Below are positions 22,101 to 37,100 of a DNA stretch of 64,000 nt, piece by piece. The position numbers were made by a program, and so were the translations under genes. Position 1 is the first letter of the stretch; the number at the start of each line of letters is the position of its first letter. The notes beneath the pieces are model-generated. The model had not been told where the DNA came from. It made no database searches and saw only the letters and a list, made by a program, of their open reading frames with translations. The DNA lies in assembly GCF_030269925.1 (NCBI RefSeq), contig NC_085111.1, forward strand, positions 5,014,142 to 5,078,141, in the 5' to 3' direction. The DNA comes from Bombyx mori. Its lineage: Eukaryota > Arthropoda > Insecta > Lepidoptera > Bombycidae.

Positions 22101-25100
22101 CCGGATCGGAAACGCGACCCGCTGAGAAGATCTCAGTGCGGCGAGAAACTCAGTGGGCTGTGTGTATGGGTTAATTCGCTCGTCGAGACCTTCGTCGCAA
22201 GCGACGGGTTCGACGAGGACGGTGACCGGCCAATACTAATTACTTTAAAACTGATTCCGACCCCGAATCAAGCTCGGACTTCGTGGTATTGTAAATAGGG
22301 TCACTAAAATTACAAGTCTTAAATGTTTTAAAACGTGCCTTCTGATCAGTCCCGGGTTACGGCGTGTCCGTCAGCTGCCACTACTGAGGAGTTCGGTGCA
22401 CGGTTCAAGCTCAGTTTAAAACCTGACAGCTCTCGACCATGATCGATGATACGCGTGAACGGGGAATGCGTTTAAACCGAAATAGCGCCAGCCCCGACAT
22501 GGACACTCATTAACGTTTTAGCGCTAATGACATTACAAGTCGATTGGCTTTGTTCGGCTATTAAAATCGTTGTGTTTGTTTTCGTCCCAAATTATTGGCG
22601 TGGTTCGCCGCGCGCAATATTATCAGAGATTCAGTCAAAATAGCTTATGAACCGTTTCGCCGCATGATACTGAATCCACAATACCATGCTATTTATTAGG
22701 ACGCCTGTAGTGATGGCACACGACTACTATTTTTATATCCATTCCCTATGTTTATTCAAAGCTCAAAAATGTCCCATTAGGGGATAATGCAGCGACGATT
22801 CCGCGGCATAATTGAATAGGCGGCTGGGAACCGCGGCACGCGACCTCGTCGCGTTCTAAGAGAATCGTTTAAATGAATGTGTGTAATAAACTACATTGTT
22901 CCGGCTTGACGCTCGCCGTTAAAACGAATCAAAGGCGTTATTCTAGCCCACGCGACGCAGTGTCACTAAAGCTCGCTAATGCTCTCGGTGCGTGCGAAGC
23001 TTTCGATTTACTTAAGCATTTGTCTTAACTGTGAAAAGCACTTAAACCACTTGCACGGCGATGAAATAAATTAACACGTGCATTTGCTAAGGCACGAATA
23101 TCAGCTCGACAGTTCGCAACACTAATGCTCGCAATTAGTTAATCGCGAAAATGAAGGAACGTTCAAGAAGTGTTAAAGGTTTTCATAAACTTTAGTTTAT
23201 TCGTTAGATTTAAAAGAAAAATAAGGTAAAGACCACACACGTGTCCGGATAGTTCTCTAAAGGTAAACATGAGTGGCGTCGGAACGGACTTCGGCTGCCC
23301 TCCCGAAATTCGTGTGTTGTGTACACACTCGCTTAGCTTCTCCACGATGCTAATCGGTCCTAACCACGATGTAACTATCATTATGTAACCCCATTCTTTC
23401 TCTCTCCAACAACATGATAACGTTCGGTACTTTCACGGATCAGCACACGTATTCTGTTTGGTTATTCAATCACGACCACCTAGTTCTCCGTAAAATTCGT
23501 GGTTCAAGAGGCAACGTTGGCAGGAGGCAAACCGTGGCTTATAAGAAGAAGAAAAAAAAGCTGTCGTTTGTTGGCAAAACATTTACCCGAGAATGAGTAT
23601 CGTGAAATATGGCTTTTTTTTTTCAATCAGACCGTAGCTTTGTGACAATTGTATATTTACGGGAAGGACCGAAAATAAACAAACATCGGGCACAATCGAA
23701 CAAATAAATACCCTGACACAATGCACGGGCCAGCACGTCATAATAAGGCAGTCGCTTTTGTGCCGACTGGCAGTAAATCATAGTCTTTTCAAGTGAATAA
23801 CGCATCATAAATAATACCCTAAAAATCGACTGTGATGCTCTCCACCGGGACGTTTTAGAGCCCGCGAAGAGAATTGTAATGGTGCAGCGAATTAATCAAT
23901 AGGCCTATGACAATACTTCAGTTTTTGCCACATGAACTATGAGATTGCGTATAATGTGAATTAAAAGTTGATCTATAAATAACGTCATAAATAGATTAAG
24001 ATCTTTTCAAGTCAAAATCTGAAACTTAATACCGTGCAGTGTGTAAATTGTGCGTTCCCGTAATTGTTCTAATGTTAGTTGGGCATGAAATTGAAATCGG
24101 AGCTGTAAATATTGAACTGCAGCAGCCACTTTCAATTTTTATGGGTTCGTTTGAAAGCAATTAAACTTGAGCATTATGATACTATTGAAGAATTTAACGC
24201 GGTCGACGTTGTTACGACTGCGTTTTAATGGTTCAGTGCACCCCTGAATAAACAAGCCTATTCGAAGTTAAATTTGCTTGCACCGGATATGGCTGCCACT
24301 CGAACATATCCATCATGTGCCTTTAAATCAAGACTTGGTCAACGTACTCCCGATCCGTTTCCACTTCAAGCTCGTCCGCTACTGTAGACCAATGAGATAA
24401 TTCCCTGAGGCATAAGGTCGGGTCTATATTTTTGGTTCCGTCAGAAAAGATTTTCGTATAGTTTTTGCTTCTTTTTACCTGTGGATCAAAATGTTTAATG
24501 CCATATATATAAAAAATATTGTCCCCAAAATAGGAGCATATGTAGATAGATATATTTTTTGTAGAATTAATATCTGCGTAGTGGGGATGAAGTGTTTTAT
24601 GAACCTTAAATCTTATTTGTTATGAGCTCCTAAAGAATAACATTTTATAGGCCACCGTCGCCGCGACGTCGTGCGATTGACTTGATGCATACTTACGTTT
24701 TATTATCGATGGCTAACCGAACTGTCCCGGGATTTATGTGGTACCATGAAGTTTATTGCTAATGCAACGTGATTTAAAGCTGACTGTGGTGGCGGTACGA
24801 ATAACGTCGTATTTTCTAAAAACTGTTATCCGGAAATTGTTCACGAAAACAATAACATTGCAACCTTTTCGTGAAATTGTCTATTGCGTGAATTAGTTGA
24901 TGTCTTCCAAATTACGTATCAATGACGGGACCACCGTGGTTGTCGTAAAACTCAGCAGGAATTTGGCATTCGCTAACAAAATATATGTATGAGAACATTT
25001 AGTTAGCTTTATTTTTATAGCGTGTGTGGTTGCAGCGTTTGTTTAACAACATTCAGTTTTTTTTGTAGAAGACGTATGATGTCCGTGATTGATAAAGGTT

Positions 25101-28100
25101 TCGAAGCTAAGATGTTTCCGAGTGAATTTGTATGTTTCGCAGCATGGCGTATTAGACGGGTCGGGTCGTGATGTATGTATGGGTCTGTGGCTCCCGCTGA
25201 GCTTCGGCCCGCTGCGAGGACCCGTGTACCTCGAAATTTACATTCTGAATCCTAAAACTAGTTTTTGTAACGTGCTTATTCAAAAGAATAAGGTATATTT
25301 TCAAAGTTCCTTAGACTTCTCGCTGGTGGTTAGTCGCCCCATATGTTTACATAATTCGAAATTTTTTTTCTACCTAAGCTGATAGCCTTGAGTGGCTATT
25401 TCAGCGTAACCTTAACTAGTAGGTGAGCTCATGAGGCTCAAACCGGAGTGCTGCGACCCTAGCAAGAACAGTGCTTCGCAGAATCTACCTCCGGATCGGA
25501 AACGCGACCCACTGAGAAGATCCGGCGAGACACTCAATGGGCTGTGTCTGTGGGTTAATCCGCTCGTCGAGCCCTTCGTCGCAAGCGACGGGTTCGACGA
25601 GGACGGTGACCGGTGCTTGTGGTACCTAAAAGTACCGTTAATGGATCGGGAGGATCCGTAATGACGTGTTTTGGGCACTAAAAATTGTAACATCAACATT
25701 TAGATTTAATTGTTGTTTGTTGCATTAAACGATGATGAAAATTATCGTAAATGCCTTGAATGATTTTGTGCTTTCTCAGAAACCGTACCGTTTTGTGTAG
25801 TCTAGCACCGAGCAAACATCGTGACAGCGTTGAACGGTAGAAATGTTGAGTAAGAAAATACACTTTTGGGAAGCAGTCGTACAGTTCAAATATTTGTTGA
25901 ATCCGTTCGTAGGTGTGCGTCGACTAATATTTGGACACCGCAGTGGTCGTTATTACGCACTAAAGGTGGTCATCGCCTCTAACAAAACAACATCGACTAT
26001 AGAACTTATCAGCGTTTCGATCTGTCTGTATCAAATTCCTTTATTTGTATCTATCGCCTTTTGTATTACGTTTCCTAGTTCGGGTTTTATTTATTTCTGG
26101 TTCTGTTTGGGGAAACCAATCGTGGATATATTAATGGGGGACTTCGTTTATCTAACGTTAGCTCGTAACTCGTTTTACGGTTAGGTACATTTGAGGAATC
26201 CTTATTCAGTTTACAGTTGATTGCCTAATTTATTTTTATCGAAAAATTCTGGTAAATGTGAATTTTAGTATTAAATCACGTGACACAAAAACCTTTTCAC
26301 CTTCGAAATTCGAGTACGCAAGTAACTTGATGTAAGGAATGCATTAAAATAGTCTCGTGTCCTAAAGTTAATTGTGTGGCTGTGGTCGGTATCGGTAAAT
26401 CTGGCACGCCGCTTCTAAATTATAATACAACGTACCTGTGCGACTAGATTACATCTCGGTTACCCGGTAAACGTGATTACTGGAAATAGTTGTTGGTGCT
26501 GTTGTGGCTCGTGTTGTCTCATTAAAGGTTCGTTCACGTACATGTTTGATGGAAACTTTATTTTTCTTAGATTTAACAAGCCAATTTAATAAAATAAATA
26601 AAAATGAATTGCTGCTCGTTAGTCTCGCTAAAATTTGAGAACGGCTGGACCAATTTGGCTAATTTTGGTCTTGAATTATTTGTGGAAGCCCAGAGAAGGT
26701 TTAAAAGGTAGATAAATATGAAAATGCTCGAAATTAAATAAAAATAACAATTTTGTTTTTCTTTTGATGTTTCCCCCGTCGGACGGATTCCTTTTGTTTG
26801 TTTTAGGTTCATTTTATACAAAAGCTTAAGACTTTTATTTATCAATTGAGGCACTACGAAATCTGCCGGGTCAGCTAGTTTAAAATAAATTAATTAGAAA
26901 TCACGTTCGTAAATGATAACGAAATATGCCTAAACGAGGTGTGGGCGCAGCGTGGTTCACGCGCGTATTTTTCGCAAATGTAAATTCGATTCCATCTCTG
27001 AAATCTTTCCGAGAATACATCGAATGGAAATGTTTGCTTTGCTCTTAGTTCTCTGATGTTTTATTTGCAGCCCTGGACGGACGCTGCTCTGGGCGTACCT
27101 CTCTCGCGAACATTTATATTTACTAACACGCCATCTTTCGACTTAGTAACAGTAACAAAATATACACGGAAAGTTGACGGCTCCCACCACACGTGAATTC
27201 TACCCACCAAATAATTTATTGTAGTATAAGTTGCTCCCTCATTAACCCTGCCATTCTGTTCGTTGCTGTTTTGTTTACCTTTTCCTTTTTAAATTTAAAA
27301 CTCGTAGAATTTTTAAACAGTCGCAATATTTGTTTTTCGAAGGCGCCCGTTTAACTGATGGTGCCTTGTGGATTTATTTTAAAGTTCGCGATGTCGTGAC
27401 CGAAAAGACTTTGGGGCCATTAAAAAGATAAGTGACGATTCGTGCGTCGTGCAGTTTGTAATTTCCCAGCTCGCCCAGGCACAGTAGCGGCGTATAAGTC
27501 TTCTAATCGAGACAGTGCTAGGTGAAATAAAAGCGAGTCCTCGCCCCGAGTCTTAAAAAAAGAGGCGTGGTTGAAGTCGTGTTTGTTTTCGGCTCGACTT
27601 TAATCGAAACCGAAAACCGACTTCTCCGCTTAGCTTTCGTAATTCTGATTTATAGTAACCGCATGCTGTTATTATAAAACCATGGTTTCGACTTTCTTGA
27701 CGGGTGGATTCCCCTTCACGTTCGCAGTCCATTATATCAATTAAGTCGTTCATAACTCTTATTTAAATTATAATTAAAAAAAAAGAAGTTAAGACAGGCG
27801 TAAATTATAATTTTATTTAGTGAGTAACGTATATATAGTACAATAGTGTGTCTATATTTATATTGAACAATGTAACCGTCTCGAGATCCATCTAAAGATA
27901 ACATGCATTAAGCTAGTACAAGATTTTCATTTCAACGAACAAATAATAATACTTGTTAGCTATTCCTTCGGGGAAAATTGGAACGGAGCTAAGAGTGAAG
28001 TTGACTTGGACAGATTGTTGGCAATTGGAGTTGTGCCGGTTATCCATAGGTGCTTGTTGGGATAATACAGGCAATCCATCTCAAGGCAGTCGGCGCTCTA

Positions 28101-31100
28101 TGATGGATCTATGATGGAGATCACGACTAGTTTCTTTGTTGTGCTTGTTTTGTTGATGAACGCGTTGCGTCCCTTTTTCCGCCGCGTTAGAACCTTGTTA
28201 AGTTTCAATAGCTTATTTGGGAGGTTAATTGGATTCAGTCTAGCGTTGATAGTTTGAAAAGTAACTTCGTATTTATCTCTTCGATCTTAAAATTCTTGGA
28301 GTATTTCAATAGAAAGCGCGTTTAGTATTCCGCGTTGGGTAATTTAAAGTTTGAGTGAATAGTTTGTCAGCGAGATTTCGAATTCGATGAGAATCATGTC
28401 GTGTTCGTGGTAATCGATGTATCGGAATTTGTTGGTTTAATAGTCGAATGGACAGTAAGACGTGGCGTGCGTAGGCTTGAAATGTTTCCCGTAAGATAAC
28501 ATCATCTCGTGTGTCGTATTACGGGGTGTCTTCACGGGCTTTCACCGGCGCGTCACTGTCCAATGGACGCGTGTTGTGACAGCCTCCCACGATAAACTCC
28601 ATGTTTATATGCGCTCGCGCCGCCCGCCATGTTTGTTTTATCTCGATCCACTGCGTCGCGGTGTTAATGAATGTCTTGTATTGAAAAAGGCTCGTGTCTT
28701 ATTATTTTTTTAATTTAATATTTTATGTCGGTCGTACGTTTTATTTGGACACTGGTTATTAATAATAATGGATCGTTCAGGGTCGTTCGATCAAAATTTA
28801 AGATCTACGTGTGTAGGCAGTCGTTTCTTTTTTTTTGTTCGCCAGTTGTGCGGGTCTCATTTTTATTTGGGGTTTAACGAGGCACGGCCGGTACGTGTTG
28901 CCGTATTTTATATTCAAAACAGATGTTATCCTGCGACGATGGCTGGGAAATTAATTGAATGTTCTGTTTGTTATTCAATTTGAATCACACGTATATTTTA
29001 ACATTCTCACGTTGAATATTACTAGCTACTTATCGTGTTACATTATTGGTGTCAGCACGATTAAGTCCCCGATATATACGTAGTTTATCGTATGTCCTGT
29101 TAATATTCAAATGCATTACAATAACGTTTAGTATACAACACAGACAACAGTATACAACGTATACAACAGACCTCTAGTCGATGTAGAGGGGATTATTTGT
29201 CGTTGTCTACTTATTGCTTAATCTCGTTATGGTCTATCGCATCACAAGTTATCACCAGTAGTTGGATGGGCGCGTCGAATCTGCTGTCGGTCGCGACCGT
29301 ATTGGTTGGCTATTGTAGATTCCCGGAAGCTGTCCCGTGACGGACACCATGGTAAACCGTGTAATTACATCGTTAAATAACTTCATCCGTCACACTCGAA
29401 GACATTAGGCATTTATTACACTTGTGCCTCTTTGTCGCTCGTTGCGCGCTCTCGCTTGCACTTCAAGCCTTAAATGGAACGCCTCAGAGCGAGGTAACGC
29501 CACATGAGTCATGTTTTTTCGTGCGTGCAGCCGGCTCCATCGAATTAGAAGACGTTGTCACGTCAAAAATAGGTACCACTGAGTGTTGGTATGATTAGAG
29601 TTAAGAAAAACGCTTAGGCATAATCTAAAATTAGAGAACTCAGATAATCTATATTTGTAATATTTTTTCTTGTTATTAATCAAAGTATGCGGACTCTAGA
29701 CTCCTTGACTATTAATCTAATTACTGGTTGGTAATGGTATTATCATGATTTTCCACAACAATTTTGGTGTTGAGTACGAACCCACACATCTTAACTATAT
29801 GTATATGCTTTTGGTTGTCACGCGTCCCTATTTGAAAGCGTAGTATAGCCCTTATTTAAAGTCCACGGGGTGCGATAATGAGTCATGACTTAGTCTACCT
29901 CGTTCTTACTTATCAGAATTTTTTTTTTGATTCAGTATTTTATTTATTTTGTTGTCGATGGTTATATCAGTGCCTAGTGCCTCTTGTTTGCAATTCAAGA
30001 TTGTTGTTTTATAAATTTCAAAACAAAACAGAAGCGCGACGGGACACCGGAGGGCACGCCGCGCCCACACCCGCCATTTAAAATTTTGCTCTTTTTATCC
30101 ATTGTTTGCTTAACGGACGTAATATAACATTTCATTATACGATTCCCATTATGAGTGACGGCGGTTTAAAATATAAAGTGCGGCTGTGTAAAATATGTTC
30201 TAGAATATTCTTTGATAACTACAAGTTGAGTTCGTTATAACATTGTTTATATTACCTTTTTTCCCTACCTATTAGCTGGTAGCTTATTAGCTGTATAGTT
30301 ATTACTGGCGGTAAGACCTCTTGTAAGTCCGCACGGGTAGTTACCACCACCCCGCCTATTTCTGCCGCGAAGCAGTAATGCGTTTCGGTTTGAAGGGTGA
30401 GGGCAGCCGTTGTAACTATGCTGAGACTTTAGAGCTCATATCTCAAGGTGGGTGGCGGCATTTACGTTGTGGATGTCTATGGGCTTCGGTAACCACTTAA
30501 CACCAGGTGGGCTGTGAGTTCGTCCACCCATCTATGCAATAAAAAAAAAGCTTCAGGGTTATTTCAGCTACGTCCGAACGGGTATGTTAGCTCACGGGCT
30601 CAACCTGAGAGAATTTGCTAACAATAGCCCTAACAGTGCTTCTCGGAATCGCGGCCCACTGAGAAGATTCGGCGAGAAACTTAGGTGGCTGTGTTAGGGG
30701 TTAGTTTGCAAGTGACCGATGCTTGAAGTCTAAAAGCGCCGAGAGTGGGCAGTGTTGGTTATTCTTTCAAACTCACAGCCCATCTGATGCTTACTGTTTA
30801 GTGGGCAATGCAGACACATCAACGCGCTCGTTGCCTATCTTGAGTCATAAAATTGAATTCAATTGATTGAATAAAATACAATTGATGTCCCACAATGGTT
30901 GTCCGCCTTCAAATGTAACGAATGATCGCTTAGTCGCTCAAATAGTATGGTGGTTGTTGTTATATAACCTGTCCCCAGTACTTAATGGGTAGAAGAAATA
31001 AGGCAGTAAGGCAGGAAAATAAAGGGGAATCTGACTGCTAAAAACGAAGTAAGGTATGTTGTACATATATACCTAATATACTTTCTTCTTCCCATTAAAA

Positions 31101-34100
31101 TATATATGTCGATGATCTATAGTCGGAGAGATTATTGTGATTGAGATCCTCTGGCGTTTTTTTTTTTTTGCTAAGGTGAGTGGACGAGCTCACAGCCCAC
31201 CTGCTGTTAAGTGGTTACTGGAGCCAATAGACATCTACAACGTAAATGCGCCACCCACCCTGAAATATAAGTTCTATGGTCTCAAGTATAGTTACAACGG
31301 TATGTGTGAGCTTTGTAAGCTCTCTACATTTAAATAAAGCAGGTTAAGCTCGCTCGTCTGATGTCGACGCTTATGCTGAGAGCTCTCCTCGAGTACCCTC
31401 TTCAAACTGCGTTTTTCAAGTCTTCCTCCAACAGACGATTTTTGAATTCCCGTTGGTATTGTTACAGTTTGTTTTATTTCAAAATTCAAACACATTTCTG
31501 GTCTTTGTCGAAACGTCAGAATATTTGCTTGTTCCGTGTAATATTTTCCCTTCCACCGACTCATATGGCCTCACTAAGTTCCAATGCAAACAAGCTTCTG
31601 TGCCATACGCTTTTATATTAGTACAAATCCACGACATAATACAGTGTGGAGGTCGGATAATATTTGGTGAACGTTATTTGACAAGCGTGTTCGTGTGTTT
31701 TGTTACTGGACACCTACTCGGCATACAGTTTGTGTTTGTTTGGTTCTGGCACTACTACTAGCGCGAGAGGTTTTCAGGAAGGCCCTTCGCCGTCCGACCA
31801 TATGTTTGCGCATGTGACGTTCGAGACGTTTTCCCACATAAAGGCGGGAAAAAGTGAGGTAGTCGCCGTGATAATTCGAACAAATTCCTTATCGACGTAA
31901 CGATAAAAACGTCGAAAATAAATCTCGTATCAGACGATATGTCGATAATGCATCGATTTTACGACGAGGGCTACCGTGCGATAACCTCTGTCGACGGATT
32001 GTCGTAATCTTAAAGATAAGTCGATGAAATGTACGGTGCGCTGTTTGACGGTGCACGTGGTCCTCTATATCATAATTGAATCGTGAATGATACAAAACAA
32101 ATGTGACGAAGGGATGGAAACAATCCCGCGACATTTACAAGCACGTCACGACCGTCGCCCGTGCTCAGCTGCGCTTTTTTCTACACACACATGCATACCA
32201 TCCTCTGTAACTATTACGCTGGAGTTTCACTCGAGTTGCTGAGTGAAATGGGTAATGGGTGGTAAGTTTTTTTAAGAGTTCTGAGATTTTTCGGGTCTCA
32301 AAAGTTGTTCGATTAACATATTATGTTTATCGATTGACGCTTATTCTTGCTATTTCGTATAGACGAGCAATTTGATCCCAATGCAACAACTACTCCCCCA
32401 CACTTTATGTATTAAGCTGAAGTACTATAGTGGCTGGCGGTACGGTAATAACGGAAATGAGAAACACGACTTACTAAAACGTCTATAGTGTTCATAATAA
32501 TATTTTAAAACGAGCACTCTCACTGTGAATGTTTTATCAGAGATAAATAAAAGACATGCATTTTTTGTCAATACTACGGCCATCCCGCATATTTCAACCG
32601 CGAAACAGTAATGATTTCTGGTTTGAGGAGTGGGGCAGCCGTTGTACTATAGAACTGAGACTTAGAACTTATGTCACAAAATTAGTTCTGGTACGTTGTC
32701 GATGTTTTTTTTTTTTTTTTTTTTTTATTGCTTAGATGTGTGGACGAGCTCACAGCCCACCTGGTGTTAAGTGGTTACTGGAGCCTATAGACATCTACAA
32801 CGTAAATGCGCCACACACCTTGAGATATAGTTCTAAGGTCTCAGTATAGTCACGACGGCTGCCCCACCCTTCAAACCGAAACGCATTACTGCTTCACGGC
32901 AGAAATAGGCGGGGCGGTGGTACCTACCCGTGCGGACTCACAAGAGGTCCTACCACCAGTAAAAATCTATGAATTTTACCACTTCTCGCCAATGTGGCCT
33001 CAAGTTCGTCTACTTGTCTTAGCAATAGAAATTACTGTTTAAGTATAACTTTATAGATTTCCTTGAAGTTAAATATTATTAGTCGAGTTTGATTTTAAGT
33101 AGCACACAATGAATATAATAAAATAATGCAGATAGCACAATAGAATTCTCGTCAGCATGTACCACGAGGCGCACGTAAATTACGAGTAAATTTGAGTATC
33201 TTTTAGAGAATCTTAAAAAGATTTTGATTAATATTTAATGTTATCACAAACTTCATTCATTATCACACACTTCAAATTAAAAAAAGTTAATAAAACATTG
33301 ATTTACATTGGGCTGAGCTAATAAGTACGGTAAGTTTGTTTTGAAACTAAAATATAATAATATTTTACTGGATAAGTAGCTAGTTTAGCGCTCAGTTATG
33401 TTTTGATAAACACAAGACTCTTTAAAGAGAATGTTATAAATGTTTACATATTCGCGATATAATTCAACGACAGGTGGGCAATGTTTACGTTTAGGTATGG
33501 CAACACTCGCGTTCGTTCCAGAATAAATCTGTCGTCACGGCACTTTCCCGGTGGGCCGATCGCAAACATTGTTTGCTTTCTTTACACTTTATTTATTATA
33601 CCGCTAACACACGAACGTCGTGATATGTGTGTAAATGTTAGTATTTTTACTTATACTAATGCATTATTTAAGCTTCTGTTTATGAAACTCATAATATGTA
33701 ATGGGTACAGAGTGTAATTATTTTCCGCAATGATGGGGAGTTTTCAAAATCTTCCACTCTAAAATGAACTCAAGTAATTTATGTATCACGCGTAGTGTAA
33801 GCAATTACGATATAACCACCAAGATAAGATACTCAAGCAAGAACCAATGATATCGTCTGTGATTGAAATACTGTTAATTAACGAAACTAGTCAGCTGATG
33901 ATGTTTTCGTCTCGCCGCGCATAATTAAGAGAAGATAATACCAATAAACATGTGGCGTTTTAGAGCAAAAAATTGGGAAAAGATTCCAACTGTCAAACTA
34001 AATCGAGTGGATTAGCTTTGACACCCGGGAACGGGCATGCGGGCAAAAAGTCTCATCAATCAATGTGTCTCCTTCGAAACTTTTCACTAAGACACGATGT

Positions 34101-37100
34101 ATAATATAAAGTATTAATAAAATTAGTCCCTGCGAATAATTAAAACGGGGTCGTTCATTTACATTAAACAATTTACGTTGTAATTTGAACCGGAATCCTT
34201 AGCTGTTAGTGCCTCTTTTTATTTTTTTTTGGCCAGAAACGAGCAAGTAAATCTTTATAAAATTTACAGTGCGACCGTGTTTCATTATAAGCCCGATTTA
34301 GAACGTATTACCATAAAATTTACTAATGTACACTTTAACAATCCCCAATGGTTTAGTAAAACTCCAATTAAACAAATAAAGAGGTTGAACGGGTTCCAAT
34401 AAAAATAAAAACGCCCACCACTAATTTGACCGATAAGGATGATGCGAGCCTATCACATGTTAATGATCATTATGCCTCAATTAATTGCTTATGTTCATTC
34501 GAATTTATTCATTAAAGCGTTTTCGGAGCTCTTAAATATTTGTTAGCCTATAACCATCGGATAAGTTATCAATTAACTTTAAATTAAGGAAATTAATCGG
34601 TGCTACAAGGACGTGCCGTGTAAACAAAAACCAATTAATTAGGTGGCGGGGCGGGAGTCATTAATTCAATAAATTTGTTTACTGAATGTTCGCGTTGCTG
34701 CATTATTGTGTAATTAAGTACAGTGTAGGGGGATGTCGGGGTAAATTGCATGTGTAACGCCGTAGCAGTGAAAGATGGAGACGATTATCACACACATTAT
34801 TCTCCTTGAGTTGTTCCTTCCACCACAAAACCTCTGCATGACTATGCTCAGCGCCTTGATTTAATTCGATAAACTTAACATAAGAGTCGCTGTGGACCTT
34901 CCCTAATGTCAGTTTGTACTACACCCAATTACTGGTAGTAACGGACAAATTGAGGCACGAATGAGTAGGTAACGCCACTGTCACCGTCTATATCTATATA
35001 CTAATATATAAATCTACAGTGGTTTTTACGAATGTTCCGTTATAACTACTGAACCATGCATCCGATTGACTTGAAACTTGGTATCCATGTAGAAAATATA
35101 TGTACTTAATGGATAGGCTAATATTTATATGAGTGTTGGATTCCCTAATGATGACTAAATGAATTAATTAATTAATGACAATAAATAATAATGTTAATTT
35201 TAAATGCCCAGCGAAGCGGGCGAGTACGGGTAGTGTTTTAGATTTTTACAACGAAGCAGTTTGAAGCGTTTGGGGAATGGGGAAATACAATTGACATTGC
35301 AAAACTGTGCCTCAAAGAGGGATTTTTAGCATTCACACTATGTTATATATGCCGGTAATAGCTTAACAGATAAATCATGAATGCGTCCATCAGTGTGTCG
35401 CAAAAAATTGTGCTTGAAGCGTAAATTACTATAAAACAGAACTTAAGTCAATTTGGCGCTCGATATAGTACAGTTTTTTTTTAAAAACGATTGTGCTGTG
35501 GATCATTTTTGATCGTACAGCATGCTCATCTTGTTACGGACGAAATCCGCGTTTGGGCGGTCGAACAATAAGGGATCACGTTATCCGGCTCACTTCCGGA
35601 ACGCTAGCTTCGAAAACCTCGAAACATTTCCATCTGAATACACTCCCGTGCGTTTTTTTTTTGTCAAATGCAATTACGCAATTTTCAACGGCTCAATTGT
35701 CGTGAGCGTTTGAGAGGTCCGTAAGTAATTTTAAACCATTTAGATTTTAAATAGGATTTAGTTTATTTATACTATTGTGATTTTACGGTTTTGTCCGGCG
35801 TCCTCTTTGTGTGTAACGTGCACGTCTTGTCATAACAATAATGATTTAATGGTCTTTGTTTGCGCGAATCTTAATTGTATAATTTATTATCAATGACATC
35901 ACTACATACTTATATGTATTGGTAAGAATTTCTACAAGAAACCTATCTTTTTCACGTTACGTAATTATACAATTGAGTTAAATAACATCCATCTATATAA
36001 TATATAAAAATGAATTGCTGTTCGTTAGTCTCGCTAAAACTCGAGAACGGTTGGACCGATTTGGTTAATTTTGGTCTTGAATTTGTGGAAGTCCAGAGAA
36101 GGTTTAAAAGGTAGATAAATATGAAAAAGCTCGGAATTAAATAAAAATAACAATTTTGTTTTCCCTTTGATGTGTCCCCCGTCGGACGGATTCCATTTGT
36201 TTATTTTAGGTTTATTTTATACAAAAGTTTAGGTCTTTTATTCATCGATTGATGTACTATGAAGTCTGTCGGGTCAGCTAGTTTTGTAATAAAGACCGTT
36301 CTATCTAGATCACGAATAATTCAACAGTCTCGAATATGCAAATAAAATTCGTATCGCTCGCGAGATTTCTGTCCGCGATAACGTAATCTCTTAACGCAAT
36401 GATTATTACAATTATGGTTCACAAGATATTTAAATAAACAGAGTCGGAGGTCTCGTAGCGAGAAACACCACGAACGTAACTGTTTTATTGACACCGATAA
36501 AAGTGAATTGTCGATAAATTAGTTGTTTTAACGTTACCCGGAGTCGTTAAACGAGCGTGGTCTGTCTCCAGACACGGAGCCGGTCGATTGGTTTATAGTT
36601 GTTTAGGAAATTTTATCGCGACATATTTTGTGTTCTCTTACCGCTGATTTGTAAATAATCTATTTCTGGCTTAAACCAATTTTTGGGGTGCACGGTTTTG
36701 AAAAGTTTCAACCAATGTATTGATCCAAAAAAAGTCTTTGACTGGTTTATTAAGTAATTTACGAAATTAGTAAACTAAGGGGCTGGTATTTGGAAAATTG
36801 ATGTCGTGTTTAATATTTATCAAACACTTCACGTGCTGTAGCCAAATACACAATGACCACAAAAGCATTGAAATGTTTTCTTAAGCCAAAAAAAAACCTT
36901 TTATATAAACAGTATTATCATCTACACAATTAATTTAATGTATTTTCATGCCACGGTGTCTTAAACATAAGAAATAAAGTTTATGTATCTACTAGTTTTC
37001 TTTCGATATGCATCTTCATAATTTTCATTCGTAGAGAGTGTTGTAAAGAACATTTTATCCCCGTCTATCGTGAGCCCTCGACAAGTGGAGTGCATAACCA

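Noticed and set aside
31292..31564. 90-codon minus-strand frame with a basic stretch
   Set aside because: No family recognised, no splice or start support, and part of it is antisense to a family A fragment.
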